Source: Agarivorans aestuarii | Lineage (GTDB): Bacteria > Pseudomonadota > Gammaproteobacteria > Enterobacterales > Celerinatantimonadaceae | DNA: 64,000 bases | Direction: 5' to 3' | NCBI RefSeq assembly: GCF_019670125.1 | Contig: NZ_AP023033.1 | Span: 62,001-126,000 of the forward strand | Shown here: piece by piece, positions 36,044 through 43,935 of the stretch | Layout: every line of letters begins with the position of its first letter | Numbering within the stretch: the stretch's first letter is position 1 | Notes under the pieces: model-generated | What the model saw: the letters and a program-made list of their open reading frames with translations, nothing else | Database searches by the model: none | What the model was told of the DNA's origin: nothing | Program-made: the position numbers and the translations under genes

Positions 36044-37315
36044 ATGAAATTAGAGTCTTTAGCACTTCATCATGGTTATCAATCGGAAGCTACCACTAAA
36101 GCGGCCGCGGTGCCTATCTATCAAACTACGTCTTACACTTTTGATGATACTCAGCATGGTGCCGATCTGTTTGATTTAAAGGTTCCGGGTAATATCTATA
36201 CCCGTATTATGAACCCTACAACCGACGTGCTAGAGCAGCGGGTTGCAGCTATGGAAGGAGGCATTGCTGGCCTTGCCTTAGCTTCTGGCATGGCTGCCAT
36301 TACCTACGCGATTCAATGTATCTGTGAAGTGGGAACCAATATCGTAAGCACTAGCCAATTGTATGGCGGTACCTATAATTTGTTTGCCCACAGCTTTCCT
36401 AAACAAGGCATTGATGTGCGCATGGTATCGGCAGACGATTACGCTGGGTTTGAAGCGGCTATTGATGAAAATACTCGCGCAATTTTCTGTGAGTCAATTG
36501 GTAACCCTGCTGGCAACGTAGTGGACTTGGTTAAGTTAGCCGAAATTGCCCACAAACACGGTCTACCTTTAATGGTCGACAATACTGTTGCTACGCCGTT
36601 TTTATGTCGGCCGATTGAACTGGGTGCCGACATCGTTATTCACTCATTAACTAAATACATTGGCGGACATGGCACCTCTATTGGCGGCATTATTGTTGAT
36701 TCTGGCAAGTTTGACTGGGTGGCGAATAAAGAGCGCTTTAAAATCTTAAACGAGCCAGATCCGTCTTATCATGGTGTGGTGTATACCGAAGCGCTAGGCC
36801 CTGCGGCCTACATTGGCCGCTGTCGCGTAGTACCACTGCGTAACACTGGTGCGGCTATTTCACCGATGAACGCCTTCCAAATTTTACAAGGTTTGGAAAC
36901 GCTGGGTTTACGAATGGAGCGTCACTGTGAAAATGCCGAAAACTTAGCGGCTTACCTTAAGCAACACCCTAAAGTGGAGTGGGTAAACTACGCTGCACTG
37001 CCTACCAGCCCTTACAATGAGCTGTGCGAAAAGATTGTTGGTGGTAAAGCCTCTGGCATTTTGAGCTTTGGTATTAAAGGTGGAAAAGAAGCTGGTGGTC
37101 GCTTTATTGATGCCCTAGAAATGATTCTGCGTTTGGTGAATATTGGTGACGCTAAATCGCTTGCTTGTCACCCAGCATCCACCACTCACCGTCAGTTAAA
37201 TGATGAAGAGTTAGCAAAAGCAGGTGTAAGTGCCGATTTAATCCGTATCTCGGTTGGCATTGAAAACATCGGTGACATCATCAACGACGTTAGCCAAGCG
37301 CTCGATAAAGCTTAA
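36044..37315 (+). CDS. metY: O-acetylhomoserine sulfhydrylase MetY
   Basis: A 423-residue PLP enzyme of the Cys/Met metabolism family. Signatures are HHGYQSEATTKAAAVPIYQTTSY near the start (read in part), YTRIMNPTTDVLEQR, the PLP-Lys motif HSLTKYIGGHGTSIGG, and SLACHPASTTHRQL near the end. It makes homocysteine from O-acetylhomoserine and sulfide; methionine gamma-lyase or O-succinyl forms are less likely from these motifs. I start at the ATG at 36044, since upstream codons in frame fall in the structured leader. A terminator follows at 37341. Confidence 0.9.
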   Translation: MKLESLALHHGYQSEATTKAAAVPIYQTTSYTFDDTQHGADLFDLKVPGNIYTRIMNPTTDVLEQRVAAMEGGIAGLALASGMAAITYAIQCICEVGTNIVSTSQLYGGTYNLFAHSFPKQGIDVRMVSADDYAGFEAAIDENTRAIFCESIGNPAGNVVDLVKLAEIAHKHGLPLMVDNTVATPFLCRPIELGADIVIHSLTKYIGGHGTSIGGIIVDSGKFDWVANKERFKILNEPDPSYHGVVYTEALGPAAYIGRCRVVPLRNTGAAISPMNAFQILQGLETLGLRMERHCENAENLAAYLKQHPKVEWVNYAALPTSPYNELCEKIVGGKASGILSFGIKGGKEAGGRFIDALEMILRLVNIGDAKSLACHPASTTHRQLNDEELAKAGVSADLIRISVGIENIGDIINDVSQALDKA

Positions 37316-37340
37316 GCTATAAACTGTTGATTGAAATGTC

Positions 37341-37369
37341 AAAAGCCACTTGTTAAAGTGGCTTTTTTT
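37341..37369 (+). terminator. Rho-independent terminator after metY
   Basis: A perfect 10-bp stem (AAAAGCCACT at 37341-37350 with 37357-37366), six-base loop and a seven-T run. Confidence 0.92.
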
Positions 37370-37385
37370 GTTAAGGAACAACGAT

Positions 37386-37706
37386 TTGGGTAAGTTCACT
37401 TTGGGAATGTTGTTGCTTGGGTGTTTTTGCTCTCATGCTTCGGAACTATCAGAACCGTTATTCGGTATTGTGGTGACGGAGCATAACGAACGCTTTCTTA
37501 AATTAAGAAATCATTCATCGGATAGCCTGCATCTAGATATCTATGGGCAAGATATAAAGCTGGCACCCAAATCAGGTTCGCTCATCGACTGCCAAGCTTT
37601 CGCTGAACTAGAGATTAAATTTGTAGAATCTGAAACGGTGTTTTTTAGTGTGCCATGTAGCAGTTTAGTGGTTTTCAAAGAGGGCTTTGAGTTAGATGTC
37701 TATTAG
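37386..37706 (+). CDS. Hypothetical exported protein (106 aa)
   Basis: A 106-residue protein starting at the TTG at 37386, chosen because AAGGA lies eight bases upstream; an earlier TTG falls inside the metY terminator. A short hydrophobic start (FTLGMLLLGCFCSHASE) could be a Sec signal cut after SHA, or a lipoprotein signal with LLGC. The mature part looks beta-rich with a C-terminal Cys pair (DCQAF, VPCSS). It overlaps the next gene by 11 bases. Not recognised. Confidence 0.5.
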   Translation: MGKFTLGMLLLGCFCSHASELSEPLFGIVVTEHNERFLKLRNHSSDSLHLDIYGQDIKLAPKSGSLIDCQAFAELEIKFVESETVFFSVPCSSLVVFKEGFELDVY

Positions 37707-38000
37707 TTGGCTAAATAAGTCCCTTTCAGTATTAGTAATATGCCCTTTATTGTTTGCTTGTTTAGACCAAGGTGGTGGAGACGATCCAAATACCTATTCA
37801 TCATGTCGAATCACTGAATCAAAAGCTTTGCTTCCATGGATGAGAATCAATGCTGGAACGCAAATGGCAATGGCTATGAGGAATATGAAGACGCTGTTAT
37901 TTGGTGTGAAAGGCAAGTTACTGAGTACCGGCAAGAAAAATATACTATTTTACCGTCAATGACTTACGGCATATATACGACAAGCTGCCCTGCCTTTTAG
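37696..38000 (+). pseudogene. Small Cys-rich lipoprotein gene with a likely frameshift
   Basis: The frame starts at 37696 with a lipoprotein signal (lipobox LFAC) and reads sensibly to about 37824 (DDPNTYSSCRITESK). After that the frame gives an unlikely basic, methionine-rich tail to 37962. The -1 frame from the AAAA run at 37821-37824 instead gives a balanced acidic sequence (SFASMDENQCWNANGNGYEE, later WCERQ and TTSCPAF) ending at the TAG at 37998-38000. I infer a one-base deletion or sequencing error in the A run, or programmed slippage. The reconstructed product would be about 101 residues. Function unknown. Confidence 0.55.
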
Positions 38001-38144
38001 TTTTTAACTTGTAATTGATGTCGCTTTTTTATCTCTCGTAACGATTTTTCATATTCTTCAATTAGTTGAACTTGGCTTTAGTTTCTCTTTGTAGCGCTGC
38101 TTATAATCGCAATGTGGTTTCGCTAGCCTTAAAAGGACAGAGTC

Positions 38145-39812
38145 ATGCGGCTTGTTTTATCAGTAATAGTTGCAACGGTTTTACTTAATTTGCTGGCCTG
38201 CAGTGCTGCAGGGGGCAAGCCCGATATGGCTCTCGAACAAGTTCAAGTCTACCAATCCGCTAAACCCTATGATGACAACTTGCGTCTGCGAGTTGATGGC
38301 CGTTTTATTGTTAATGGCAAGGGGGAAAAAGTTCGTTTAAAGGGCGTAGCCTTTGGCAATGAGGTATGGGCTAATACTCGTATTCCAAGCCAACATCACA
38401 ACGAGCAAGATTATATTCGCCTAAAAGAAATGGGCTTTAATAGCATTCGTTTCTACCTAAATTATCAAACCTTTGAGAGCGACAGCGCGCCCTATAAATA
38501 CCACCAGTCCGGTTGGGATTGGTTAGATAAAAATGTGCAATGGGCAGAAAAGCATGGCATTTATCTTGTGCTCAATATTCATGTTCCTCAAGGCGGTTTT
38601 CAATCTAATGGTGCGGGTGATGCCTTGTGGGATAAGCGTGAAAATCAGCTGCGACTAATTAGTCTGTGGCAAGCCATTGCCAAGCGTTACCAAGGCCACC
38701 CCAATGTAGCAGCCTTAGATTTACTTAACGAACCGGTCACTACTCGCAGTAAACAGCAGTGGGAAGATCTCGCTAACGAGTTAGTAACGGCGATTCGACA
38801 AGTTAACCAGCAACAAATGATTTTTGTAGAGCGCTTGTTGGCCGTGAAAAACCAATGGCAAATCGACGAGCAGCAAAACTTCTTTAAGTTAGCCGACCCC
38901 AACGTTGTCTACCAATATCACTTTTATGAACCAATGGCATTTAGCCATCAGCAAGCCTCCTGGTTACGCCAATACCAAGTTCCGACCTCTTATCCTGATC
39001 CCGATAGGCTGAAAGTGATTGGTTCACCCAGTTGGTATGGCGCCCAGTTTGATAACCCAACAATAAGTGCCGACAGCGACTGGCAATTTGTAGAAGGAAA
39101 GAAACTACAGCACCAAGACCCAAAAGTTGATTTGATTTATCCAGCCCTCGTATCGGCAAATAATGCTGGTGATAGCTTGTTCAAGCAGGTGGTGATTAAT
39201 GAATATGCACCAGATGGTAAGGAGCTTCTGCGTGAAGTGAAAATTGACCTAAGCCAACACGCAGATTGGTACTTGTGGTCGGCTAATCAGCGTGGTCGTT
39301 CGCAACACCTTCGCCAGAGAGGTGAAGATATATTGCAGATTAGCGCGACAACCAGCGATGCTAATAATGGCAGCTCGCAACAGTTTGTTGTGCCTAAAGT
39401 TGCTCATTTCTATCAAATCTCTGGTTGGGTGAAAACCCGTGGAACCGGCGCTGCTAGCCGTGTGCAGTTGCGTTTAGATTTTCAAAATGGGCTTAAAGAT
39501 ATTGTTGCTTGGGACAAACAACTCATTGAGAAAATGATTGAGCCCATGGAGCGTTGGGGCGAGCAGCACCAAGTACCGCTTTATCTCGGTGAATTTGGCT
39601 GTATTCGCGGTTGTTTTGAACTGCAACGCGGTGGCTTACAATGGGTGAGTGACGTGTTAGACGTTGTTGATCAGTACCAAACCCATTTTAATTTTCATAG
39701 TTACCATGAAGATGCCTTCGCTCTATATTACGGCTATGGCAGCTTGCCAACCGAGAGCAATGCCAATCAACCGTTAATTCAACTGTTTAAGCAGCGGTTG
39801 AATGAGCCTTAA
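38145..39812 (+). CDS. GH5-family glycoside hydrolase lipoprotein with inserted domain
   Basis: A 555-residue lipoprotein (lipobox LLAC, Cys19). The (beta/alpha)8 catalytic domain starts near residue 45 (FIVNGKGEKVRLKGVAFGNE), with the acid/base Glu196 in LLNEPV, the His/Tyr motif YQYHFYEP (about 256-263), and the nucleophile Glu483 in YLGEFG. Between the last two lies about 220 residues, where GH5 enzymes normally have a few tens. This part (about 300-452) contains SGWVKTRGTG and VQLRLDF and resembles a carbohydrate-binding beta sandwich. The enzyme is probably an endo-acting glucanase or mannanase; substrate unknown. Confidence 0.85.
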   Translation: MRLVLSVIVATVLLNLLACSAAGGKPDMALEQVQVYQSAKPYDDNLRLRVDGRFIVNGKGEKVRLKGVAFGNEVWANTRIPSQHHNEQDYIRLKEMGFNSIRFYLNYQTFESDSAPYKYHQSGWDWLDKNVQWAEKHGIYLVLNIHVPQGGFQSNGAGDALWDKRENQLRLISLWQAIAKRYQGHPNVAALDLLNEPVTTRSKQQWEDLANELVTAIRQVNQQQMIFVERLLAVKNQWQIDEQQNFFKLADPNVVYQYHFYEPMAFSHQQASWLRQYQVPTSYPDPDRLKVIGSPSWYGAQFDNPTISADSDWQFVEGKKLQHQDPKVDLIYPALVSANNAGDSLFKQVVINEYAPDGKELLREVKIDLSQHADWYLWSANQRGRSQHLRQRGEDILQISATTSDANNGSSQQFVVPKVAHFYQISGWVKTRGTGAASRVQLRLDFQNGLKDIVAWDKQLIEKMIEPMERWGEQHQVPLYLGEFGCIRGCFELQRGGLQWVSDVLDVVDQYQTHFNFHSYHEDAFALYYGYGSLPTESNANQPLIQLFKQRLNEP

Positions 39813-39931
39813 TTAAGCTAGGTCAATAAATAAACAAATTTGTCAGTGTTGTGACTTGATTTGAGAAGTAATCAACTACACTAAAAAGTAGATTGTCAGT
39901 TATTACTTTCTTTTTAGATTAAGGAAATAGC

Positions 39932-40609
39932 ATGCGAACTGTTTGTTTGATCATGCTAACACTCTGTTGTGGTTATTTGAGTGCTGAGCCTAGTTTACGT
40001 ATCTCTACGATTGAAACTATCGCTGCTTTTCCAGAGGTGCGCGATACGGTAAGCGCTGCCTATGCAGAACTTGGTTATCAGGTGAACATCGTGCCTATGC
40101 CAGCCAAACGCTCCTTACATCACGCCAGAGACAATCATGACATTGATGCCGAATTGGCCAGAACCCGTTATGCCAGCAGTTACTTACCTAATCATATTTT
40201 GATCCCGGTGCCGGTAGGCCATATCACCATTGCTGCCTTTGTAAAAAAAGATAAGGCGCTAGTGAGCGATTGGCAAAGCTTACAGCAATACAGAGTAGCA
40301 GGGGTGCGGGGCCATTTGTTTCTAGAAGAAAAGATGCGTAAGCACAACAATACTCAGTTTTTTAATACCGCCCATCAAGCGCTAACTATGCTCGGCCGAG
40401 AGCGCGTTGATGTAGTGATATTGCCCCTGTCACTTGGTGAATACGTCATTAAAAAGTATTGGCATAAACAAATCACTGTGGTGAGTCCTGTGCTCGACTA
40501 CGTCCCGCTGTACCACTTCCTTCATAACAAACATCAAGATAAAGCTAAGCAGTTAGCCGAAGTATTACAAAAACTCACTACCGAGCCACTCGCTCAACAG
40601 CAAGAGTAA
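39932..40609 (+). CDS. Periplasmic solute-binding-like protein (225 aa)
   Basis: A 225-residue protein with a signal peptide (MRTVCLIMLTLCCGYLSAEP). The mature part has the two-lobed plan of small family-3 binding proteins: LRISTIE, AYAELGYQVNIVPMPAKRSL, a DAELARTRYA segment, then a second lobe (RVAGVRGHLFLE, RVDVVILPLSLGEYV). There is no permease or ATPase gene beside it, so it may serve signalling or act alone. AAGGAAAT precedes the ATG. Another protein of this kind lies at 55082-55891. Confidence 0.75.
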   Translation: MRTVCLIMLTLCCGYLSAEPSLRISTIETIAAFPEVRDTVSAAYAELGYQVNIVPMPAKRSLHHARDNHDIDAELARTRYASSYLPNHILIPVPVGHITIAAFVKKDKALVSDWQSLQQYRVAGVRGHLFLEEKMRKHNNTQFFNTAHQALTMLGRERVDVVILPLSLGEYVIKKYWHKQITVVSPVLDYVPLYHFLHNKHQDKAKQLAEVLQKLTTEPLAQQQE

Positions 40610-40811
40610 TCAGCCAAGCTCTAATAGAAGTAATTGATTAATCGTTTATTTTATTCTTATAAACGCTATCATTTGGGCAATGGCTAGGTACTTATTGCGC
40701 AGCTAGTCTCCGTTTTTTTTAAGATGAACAAAATGTAATGTTGTGGCCACCTTGCGGTAAGGGCGGTTTTAGTAATCTGCTCATGTCGATTACACAACGA
40801 GGATTAGCCAA

Positions 40812-41375
40812 ATGAAACTTCCAATTAAATTATCAAAAAAAATCTGTGTTGCAGCTGCGGTTGCATTAACTTCTACCGCAGTAATGGCCGATGACGATGC
40901 ACTGTCAGCACTAGCTATTAAAAAAGCAGGTTTTAGCCTAGAGCAAGCCATTGAAAAAGTGCACAACACATATCCAGGGCAAATAACCGAGCTAGAGTTA
41001 GATGATTACCGTGGCCAAGCTGTTTATGAAGTAGATGTGGTAAACCTTGCCCAAGAGCAAAAGCACAAACTAAAACTGAGCTTAGCCGATGGCGAAATGT
41101 TGAAAAATGAAAGCAGTAAACTAAGCATCTTAGGCGTTAGCAAGTTAGATGAAGATGAGCGTATAGCACTAGAGCAGTTAGCTGAATCAGAGCTGTCTTT
41201 ACAGCAAACGGTAGCCATGTTGAACAGCAAGTACCAAGCGCAGGTTATTGAGTTTGAACTAGAAAACGAAAAAGGCATCACTTTTTACAAATTCAAGCTA
41301 CTGGGTGAGCAAGGCAAGCAGCGAGTGATAGTTGATGTGGCGAGTGGCGAAACCATTCCGGTACTAAAACACTAA
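40812..41375 (+). CDS. Exported protein with two PepSY domains
   Basis: A 187-residue protein with a cleavable signal peptide (AAAVALTSTAVMA). Two PepSY-like repeats follow, at about 31-105 (SLEQAIEKVHNTYPGQITEL, VYEVDVV) and about 118-187 (SLQQTVAMLNSKYQAQVIEF, FYKFKLL, VIVDVASGE). PepSY proteins often sit before OmpR/kinase pairs and may modulate their sensor. The next genes are exactly such a pair, after a hairpin at 41386. Confidence 0.85.
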   Translation: MKLPIKLSKKICVAAAVALTSTAVMADDDALSALAIKKAGFSLEQAIEKVHNTYPGQITELELDDYRGQAVYEVDVVNLAQEQKHKLKLSLADGEMLKNESSKLSILGVSKLDEDERIALEQLAESELSLQQTVAMLNSKYQAQVIEFELENEKGITFYKFKLLGEQGKQRVIVDVASGETIPVLKH

Positions 41376-41385
41376 GCTGAGTGAT

Positions 41386-41417
41386 AGAGGTAGCCAAGGG
41401 CTACCTCTTGGCATTTT
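41386..41417 (+). terminator. Hairpin/attenuator between the PepSY gene and the response regulator
   Basis: A perfect 10-bp stem (AGAGGTAGCC at 41386-41395 with 41399-41408), a three-base loop, then GGCATTTTTG. It lies only 11 bases after the PepSY stop and 13 before the regulator start, so it may terminate partly and set a high PepSY to regulator ratio. Confidence 0.7.
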
Positions 41418-41430
41418 TGAGGTAAGCAAT

Positions 41431-42111
41431 GTGCGAATATTAATCGTAGAAGACGACCTGACTACCCAGCAATTTTTGCATCGGGCACTTAGTGAGCAAG
41501 GGTATCAAGTGGATGTGGCCAGTGATGGCCAGGAAGGTTTGTTTTTAGCCTTAGAGCATGACTACCAGCTGATTGTACTAGATCGCATGCTACCTAAGCT
41601 CGATGGTTTAACGGTGTTGTCTACCTTGCGTAATGCCAATAAACACTTGCCGGTGCTAATACTCAGTGCCCTAGACAGCGTTGATGAGCGGGTCAAGGGT
41701 TTGCGCGAAGGTGGCGATGATTACCTAGTAAAACCCTTTGCCTTAGCTGAACTTTTGGTGCGCATCGAAATACTGCTACAACGTCAACGTGGTAAAGCTG
41801 AGCCAAGTTTAAACAAGCTACAAGTTGCCGATTTAAGTATGGATCTATTAGCTAGGCGAGTATGGCGTGGCCAGCAAGAAATACTACTGCAGCCCAAGGA
41901 GTTTAAGTTATTACGCTACCTAATGGAGCACGCTGGCCAAGTAGTTACCCGGACCTTATTGTTTGAAGCTGTATGGAATTACGATTTTGATCCACAAACC
42001 AATGTTATTGATGTGCACGTGGCACGTTTACGAAAAAAGGTAGAGCTAGATGGCCATAGTGCCTTACTTGAAACCGTACGTGGCGTCGGTTACCGCATGG
42101 TGGAAAAATAA
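41431..42111 (+). CDS. OmpR-family response regulator
   Basis: A 226-residue regulator: an N-terminal receiver (acidic pair E7-D8-D9, phospho-acceptor D51, LSA and KPF motifs) and a C-terminal winged helix (LLQPKEFKLLRYLMEHAGQVVTRTLLFEAVW, then NVIDVHVARLRKKV). The start is a GTG at 41431 with GAGGT upstream. The kinase gene follows after 16 bases. The target genes are unknown. Confidence 0.92.
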   Translation: MRILIVEDDLTTQQFLHRALSEQGYQVDVASDGQEGLFLALEHDYQLIVLDRMLPKLDGLTVLSTLRNANKHLPVLILSALDSVDERVKGLREGGDDYLVKPFALAELLVRIEILLQRQRGKAEPSLNKLQVADLSMDLLARRVWRGQQEILLQPKEFKLLRYLMEHAGQVVTRTLLFEAVWNYDFDPQTNVIDVHVARLRKKVELDGHSALLETVRGVGYRMVEK

Positions 42112-42127
42112 ACGTCAAACTGGCTAC

Positions 42128-43450
42128 ATGTGGCGGTTAACCCGCAATAGTTCAATTTGGCGTTTAACTCGAATGTATACCGCACTACTGATGTTAGTAG
42201 TGGGGATTTTGCTGTGGGTGCTGTATCAGCTCAGCATTGGTCAATTAAGCCGTAGCCAAACCCAGCAGCTCGATCAATTGGTTCAACAGCAAACCCTATT
42301 GGCCGACGAGTTGAGCCCACAAGATTTCATCAATCAGTTTCTATTACAAGCTGAGCAGTCTCGCCAGTTTGTTCTGGCTTATGACGATGGAAGCAATACT
42401 TATGGACGCTTAGATACCATTCCTAAACGCTTGGCTCAGTGCCCTGCGCTAGCGCGCTTTCCGGTTTACAACTACAACAAAATTCGTCTTTATTCAGGCT
42501 GTGTGCAAACCTTGGATAGCGGCCGTTTGATGGTGGCGAGTGACGATGAAGCACTGTTTGATTTACGCGAGCAGTTTATTCAAGCGAGCATTATTGCACT
42601 GAGTTTGGCGCTAGCCTTAGGCCTAGTAACCGGCTGGTTTTTTTCGGCCCAAGTACTGCGACGGGTAAACGGCATTAATCAGATTGCTCAGCAAGTAGAA
42701 GCCGGGGAGCTAAGCGCCCGCGTCGCCTTAAGTCCGCGCAATGATGAGTTTGATCATATGGCGACTCACATTAACAAAATGCTGGCACAAGTAGAGCATT
42801 CTTTTGATGCCATTGCTGGGGTAACCGATGCGATTGCTCATGATCTCCGCACCCCTTTGGGCCGCTTGCGTTTGCGTTTAGAACAAGCCCTGCTCGATAG
42901 TGAGCAGCAAGCGGTGAGCCCGGAACAGCTGGCCAGTATGCTGCAGGAATTAGATGGAATATTGGCTACCTTTAGCTCCATGTTGGAGCTAACGCGCTTA
43001 GAGCATCAGCAGCAGTCTAAATTTAGCCAGTTACAACTGGAAAACATTGCCGAAGACGCCGTTGAATTAATTCAGCCACTTTGTGCAGAGCGCCAACAGG
43101 ATATTTCATTAAAGCTTGAGCAGCCATGTAAGCTACAAGGTGATGCCACTTTATTGTTCCGCGCCATTTATAACTTACTGGAAAATGCCAGCAAATACGC
43201 AGGCGAGCAGGCGCAAATTCAATTAACTATTAAGGCCAATGGCTTTGAGCTAAGGGACACTGGCCCCGGCATTCCCGAGGCAGAGTTGGATAAGGTATTC
43301 CAGCGTTTGTACCGTTTAGAAAGCAGCCGCAATAGCCCCGGTTATGGTCTTGGCTTGCCATTGGTTCGGGCGATTGTTCGACTACATGGTGGCGAGATAA
43401 AGTTGCTTAATCAACAAAGCGGTTTACAGGTAATTGTGGTGTTTAGCTAA
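42128..43450 (+). CDS. Sensor histidine kinase of the PepSY two-component set
   Basis: A 440-residue kinase: first membrane helix (about 15-36), a periplasmic sensor domain of about 115 residues, second membrane helix (about 157-176), HAMP, a dimerisation H-box (DAIAHDLRTPLGRLR), N-box NLLENASKY, and catalytic boxes DTGPGIP and GYGLGLPLV. It resembles QseC/PmrB-type kinases. I start at the ATG at 42128; no good ribosome site is visible and the frame stays open into the regulator gene. It probably phosphorylates the regulator encoded upstream. Confidence 0.9.
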   Translation: MWRLTRNSSIWRLTRMYTALLMLVVGILLWVLYQLSIGQLSRSQTQQLDQLVQQQTLLADELSPQDFINQFLLQAEQSRQFVLAYDDGSNTYGRLDTIPKRLAQCPALARFPVYNYNKIRLYSGCVQTLDSGRLMVASDDEALFDLREQFIQASIIALSLALALGLVTGWFFSAQVLRRVNGINQIAQQVEAGELSARVALSPRNDEFDHMATHINKMLAQVEHSFDAIAGVTDAIAHDLRTPLGRLRLRLEQALLDSEQQAVSPEQLASMLQELDGILATFSSMLELTRLEHQQQSKFSQLQLENIAEDAVELIQPLCAERQQDISLKLEQPCKLQGDATLLFRAIYNLLENASKYAGEQAQIQLTIKANGFELRDTGPGIPEAELDKVFQRLYRLESSRNSPGYGLGLPLVRAIVRLHGGEIKLLNQQSGLQVIVVFS

Positions 43451-43463
43451 GCGGGTAAAAAGT

Positions 43464-43495
43464 AAAAACCAGCCTTGCAAGCAAGGCTGGTTTTT
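43464..43495. terminator. Bidirectional terminator
   Basis: A nearly 15-bp stem (43464-43478 with 43481-43495), core CCAGCCTTGC, with A and T runs at its base. It serves the kinase gene and, on the other strand, any transcript carrying the small ORF at 43556-43639. Confidence 0.9.
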
Positions 43496-43555
43496 AAGGT
43501 CTTATCAATTCTGGCAACAGATAATACAGAGAAGGCCTGTGTTACAAAGAGCAAT

Positions 43556-43639
43556 TTATGAATGTACTTTTGCCTTCTTTAGCTTGTTAGCTTTTCGTGC
43601 AAAGTAGTTTACGTAATAAGTAAAATAAAACTGTTCCAT
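43556..43639 (-). CDS. Candidate 27-residue small protein
   Basis: A short reading frame on the minus strand: GGGGA is six bases before the ATG at 43639, and the stop is at 43556-43558. The peptide begins with an aromatic block (MEQFYFTYYVNYFARKA) and ends with a basic tail (NKLKKAKVHS), which suits a peripheral membrane or amphipathic peptide. An imperfect two-part hairpin lies upstream at 43693-43733 and the shared terminator at 43464-43495 lies downstream, giving a compact transcription unit. No family is recognised, and chance cannot be excluded at this length. Confidence 0.45.
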   Translation of the reverse strand: MEQFYFTYYVNYFARKANKLKKAKVHS

Positions 43640-43935
43640 AGTATTCCCCACCATCCAATGTTAATCACTGATGCGTCAGGCAAACGGCCTAATCGCACGC
43701 ACAACCGGCCTAAACCAAGGTTGCAAGGTGCGAGCAAATTGCTCTACATCTAAAACTTAACACTGCACAAATTTGTTTACAGAGTGAGCAACTAGAACTG
43801 TGACAAATATTGATAAGTTGTTGTAATTGTGTATTTAAGATGTGAGCGCTTCGAGCTTATGAAAATTACTTTTCCTTTTGCTAATTAAGCTATTAATTTA
43901 AAGAATGTTTAGTTTTCTGGATAAATGTCAGTTTA
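43640..43935. other. Spacer between the small ORF and the exporter operon, with a folded segment
   Basis: No larger gene. Positions 43693-43733 can fold: TCGCAC (43693-43698) with 43728-43733, then CAACC (43702-43706) with 43719-43723, around a 12-base loop. This would lie in the 5' leader of the 27-residue ORF. The octamer CGGCCTAA also occurs twice here as a short direct repeat. Confidence 0.45.
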
